DNA of 6,725 nucleotides. It comes from Deltaproteobacteria bacterium. GTDB lineage: Bacteria > Desulfobacterota > Syntrophia > Syntrophales > UBA2210. The stretch's first letter is position 1, and each line of letters starts with the position of its first letter. Shown piece by piece: positions 6,331-6,725 of the stretch. The position numbers were made by a program, and so were the translations under genes. The notes below the pieces were generated by a model. The model made no database searches and had not been told where the DNA came from. It saw only the letters and a list, made by a program, of their open reading frames with translations. Location: contig JAUVXT010000145.1 in the NCBI GenBank assembly GCA_030603465.1, positions 1 to 6,725 of the forward strand. Reading direction: 5' to 3'.

Positions 6331-6725
6331 TCAATATGCATTTTTCAGATGAACAAGCAGGTCTTCCGCCGTCATCTCGCGTGGATTATAGAAACTGCTC
6401 CCATCTTCAAGGGACATCTCGGCAATATGGGGCAGTGATTCCGCGGGAACGCCCGCATCGCGCAATCGTATGGGGAGTACGCCCAGCTCATTCAATTGAG
6501 TGGTCAGGTTTCGTACCGCTGCGATTGCCTTTCTCGCCCCATCATCTGCGGAGAGCCCCGCTGTCTCTATGTCCATGAGGGGGGCCATTCGTGCAAATTT
6601 TTCCTTTCCCTCTTCAAAGTTGTATTCCATGCCGTGCGGCAGAAGGATGGCATTGGCAACGCCATGTGGAACTCGGAAATGGGCGCCCACGGTATGGGCC
6701 ATGGCGTGGACACAGCTCACCATGG
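6331..6725 (-). CDS. Iron-containing alcohol dehydrogenase (group III), C-terminal part, cut by the right edge
   Basis: About 131 C-terminal residues are visible and the frame is open to the edge, so the ATG at 6723 is internal. The family's metal-site block is present: CVHAMAHTVGAHF followed by VPHGVANAILLPHGMEYN. The two His 14 residues apart (in CVH and in VPHG) correspond to His263 and His277 of E. coli FucO, which bind the iron; the His of MAH matches FucO His267. The other two ligands and the nucleotide-binding domain lie outside the window. The tail FYNPREMTAEDLLVHLKNAY is typical of a complete family C-terminus. These enzymes interconvert alcohols and aldehydes with NAD(P)(H). As the first visible gene of the operon it probably supplies or consumes the aldehyde used by AOR. 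Substrate is not predictable from this part. Confidence 0.92.
   Translation of the reverse strand, partial: MVSCVHAMAHTVGAHFRVPHGVANAILLPHGMEYNFEEGKEKFARMAPLMDIETAGLSADDGARKAIAAVRNLTTQLNELGVLPIRLRDAGVPAESLPHIAEMSLEDGSSFYNPREMTAEDLLVHLKNAY

Noticed and set aside
5813..6352. 179-residue open frame on the + strand antisense to the SCP2-like gene
   Set aside because: It overlaps a recognisable gene fully, has no recognisable domain, and gets its coding look from the opposite strand's codon bias.

Overview
The window looks like a chromosomal segment from an anaerobic deltaproteobacterium (Desulfobacterota, sulfate-reducer type). This is inferred from a hybrid-kinase receiver tail, a large O-antigen ligase with a TPR tail, and an operon built around a tungsten-type aldehyde:ferredoxin oxidoreductase (AOR). 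No taxonomic marker gene is present, so the assignment is tentative. No RNA gene, CRISPR array, insertion sequence or origin was seen.

Left half (1-3321, + strand): the last ~105 residues of a receiver domain, probably the C-terminus of a hybrid sensor kinase cut by the window edge. A possible 11-codon leader ORF follows, whose stop overlaps a GTG start. Then comes a ~988-residue polytopic Wzy/WaaL-family protein with about 12-13 membrane segments, a TPR-like periplasmic region and a C-terminal beta domain resembling a CBM60-type carbohydrate-binding module. It probably polymerises or ligates an exported polysaccharide.

Middle (3318-3928): an ATGA overlap leads into a staphylococcal-nuclease-like ORF that lacks the N-terminal third of the fold and has no stop of its own at the expected end. 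It runs antisense through a convergent acyl-CoA-binding protein (ACBP) gene, which itself loses its fourth helix. Both homologies stop within about 55 bp of each other, and a 9-bp inverted repeat lies near each end of the nuclease fragment. This is a rearrangement scar or a chimeric join.

Right half (3572-6725, - strand): a compact operon read right to left. It encodes an iron-containing alcohol dehydrogenase (cut by the right edge), an SCP2-like lipid-binding protein, AOR and ACBP. Gaps are 17, 86 and 1 nt, and each downstream gene has its own Shine-Dalgarno. The 86-nt gap holds a perfect 15-bp hairpin. Together the genes suggest alcohol/aldehyde/acid interconversion of hydrophobic substrates with two lipid or acyl carriers (inference). 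Every stretch over 300 bases is covered by a gene.
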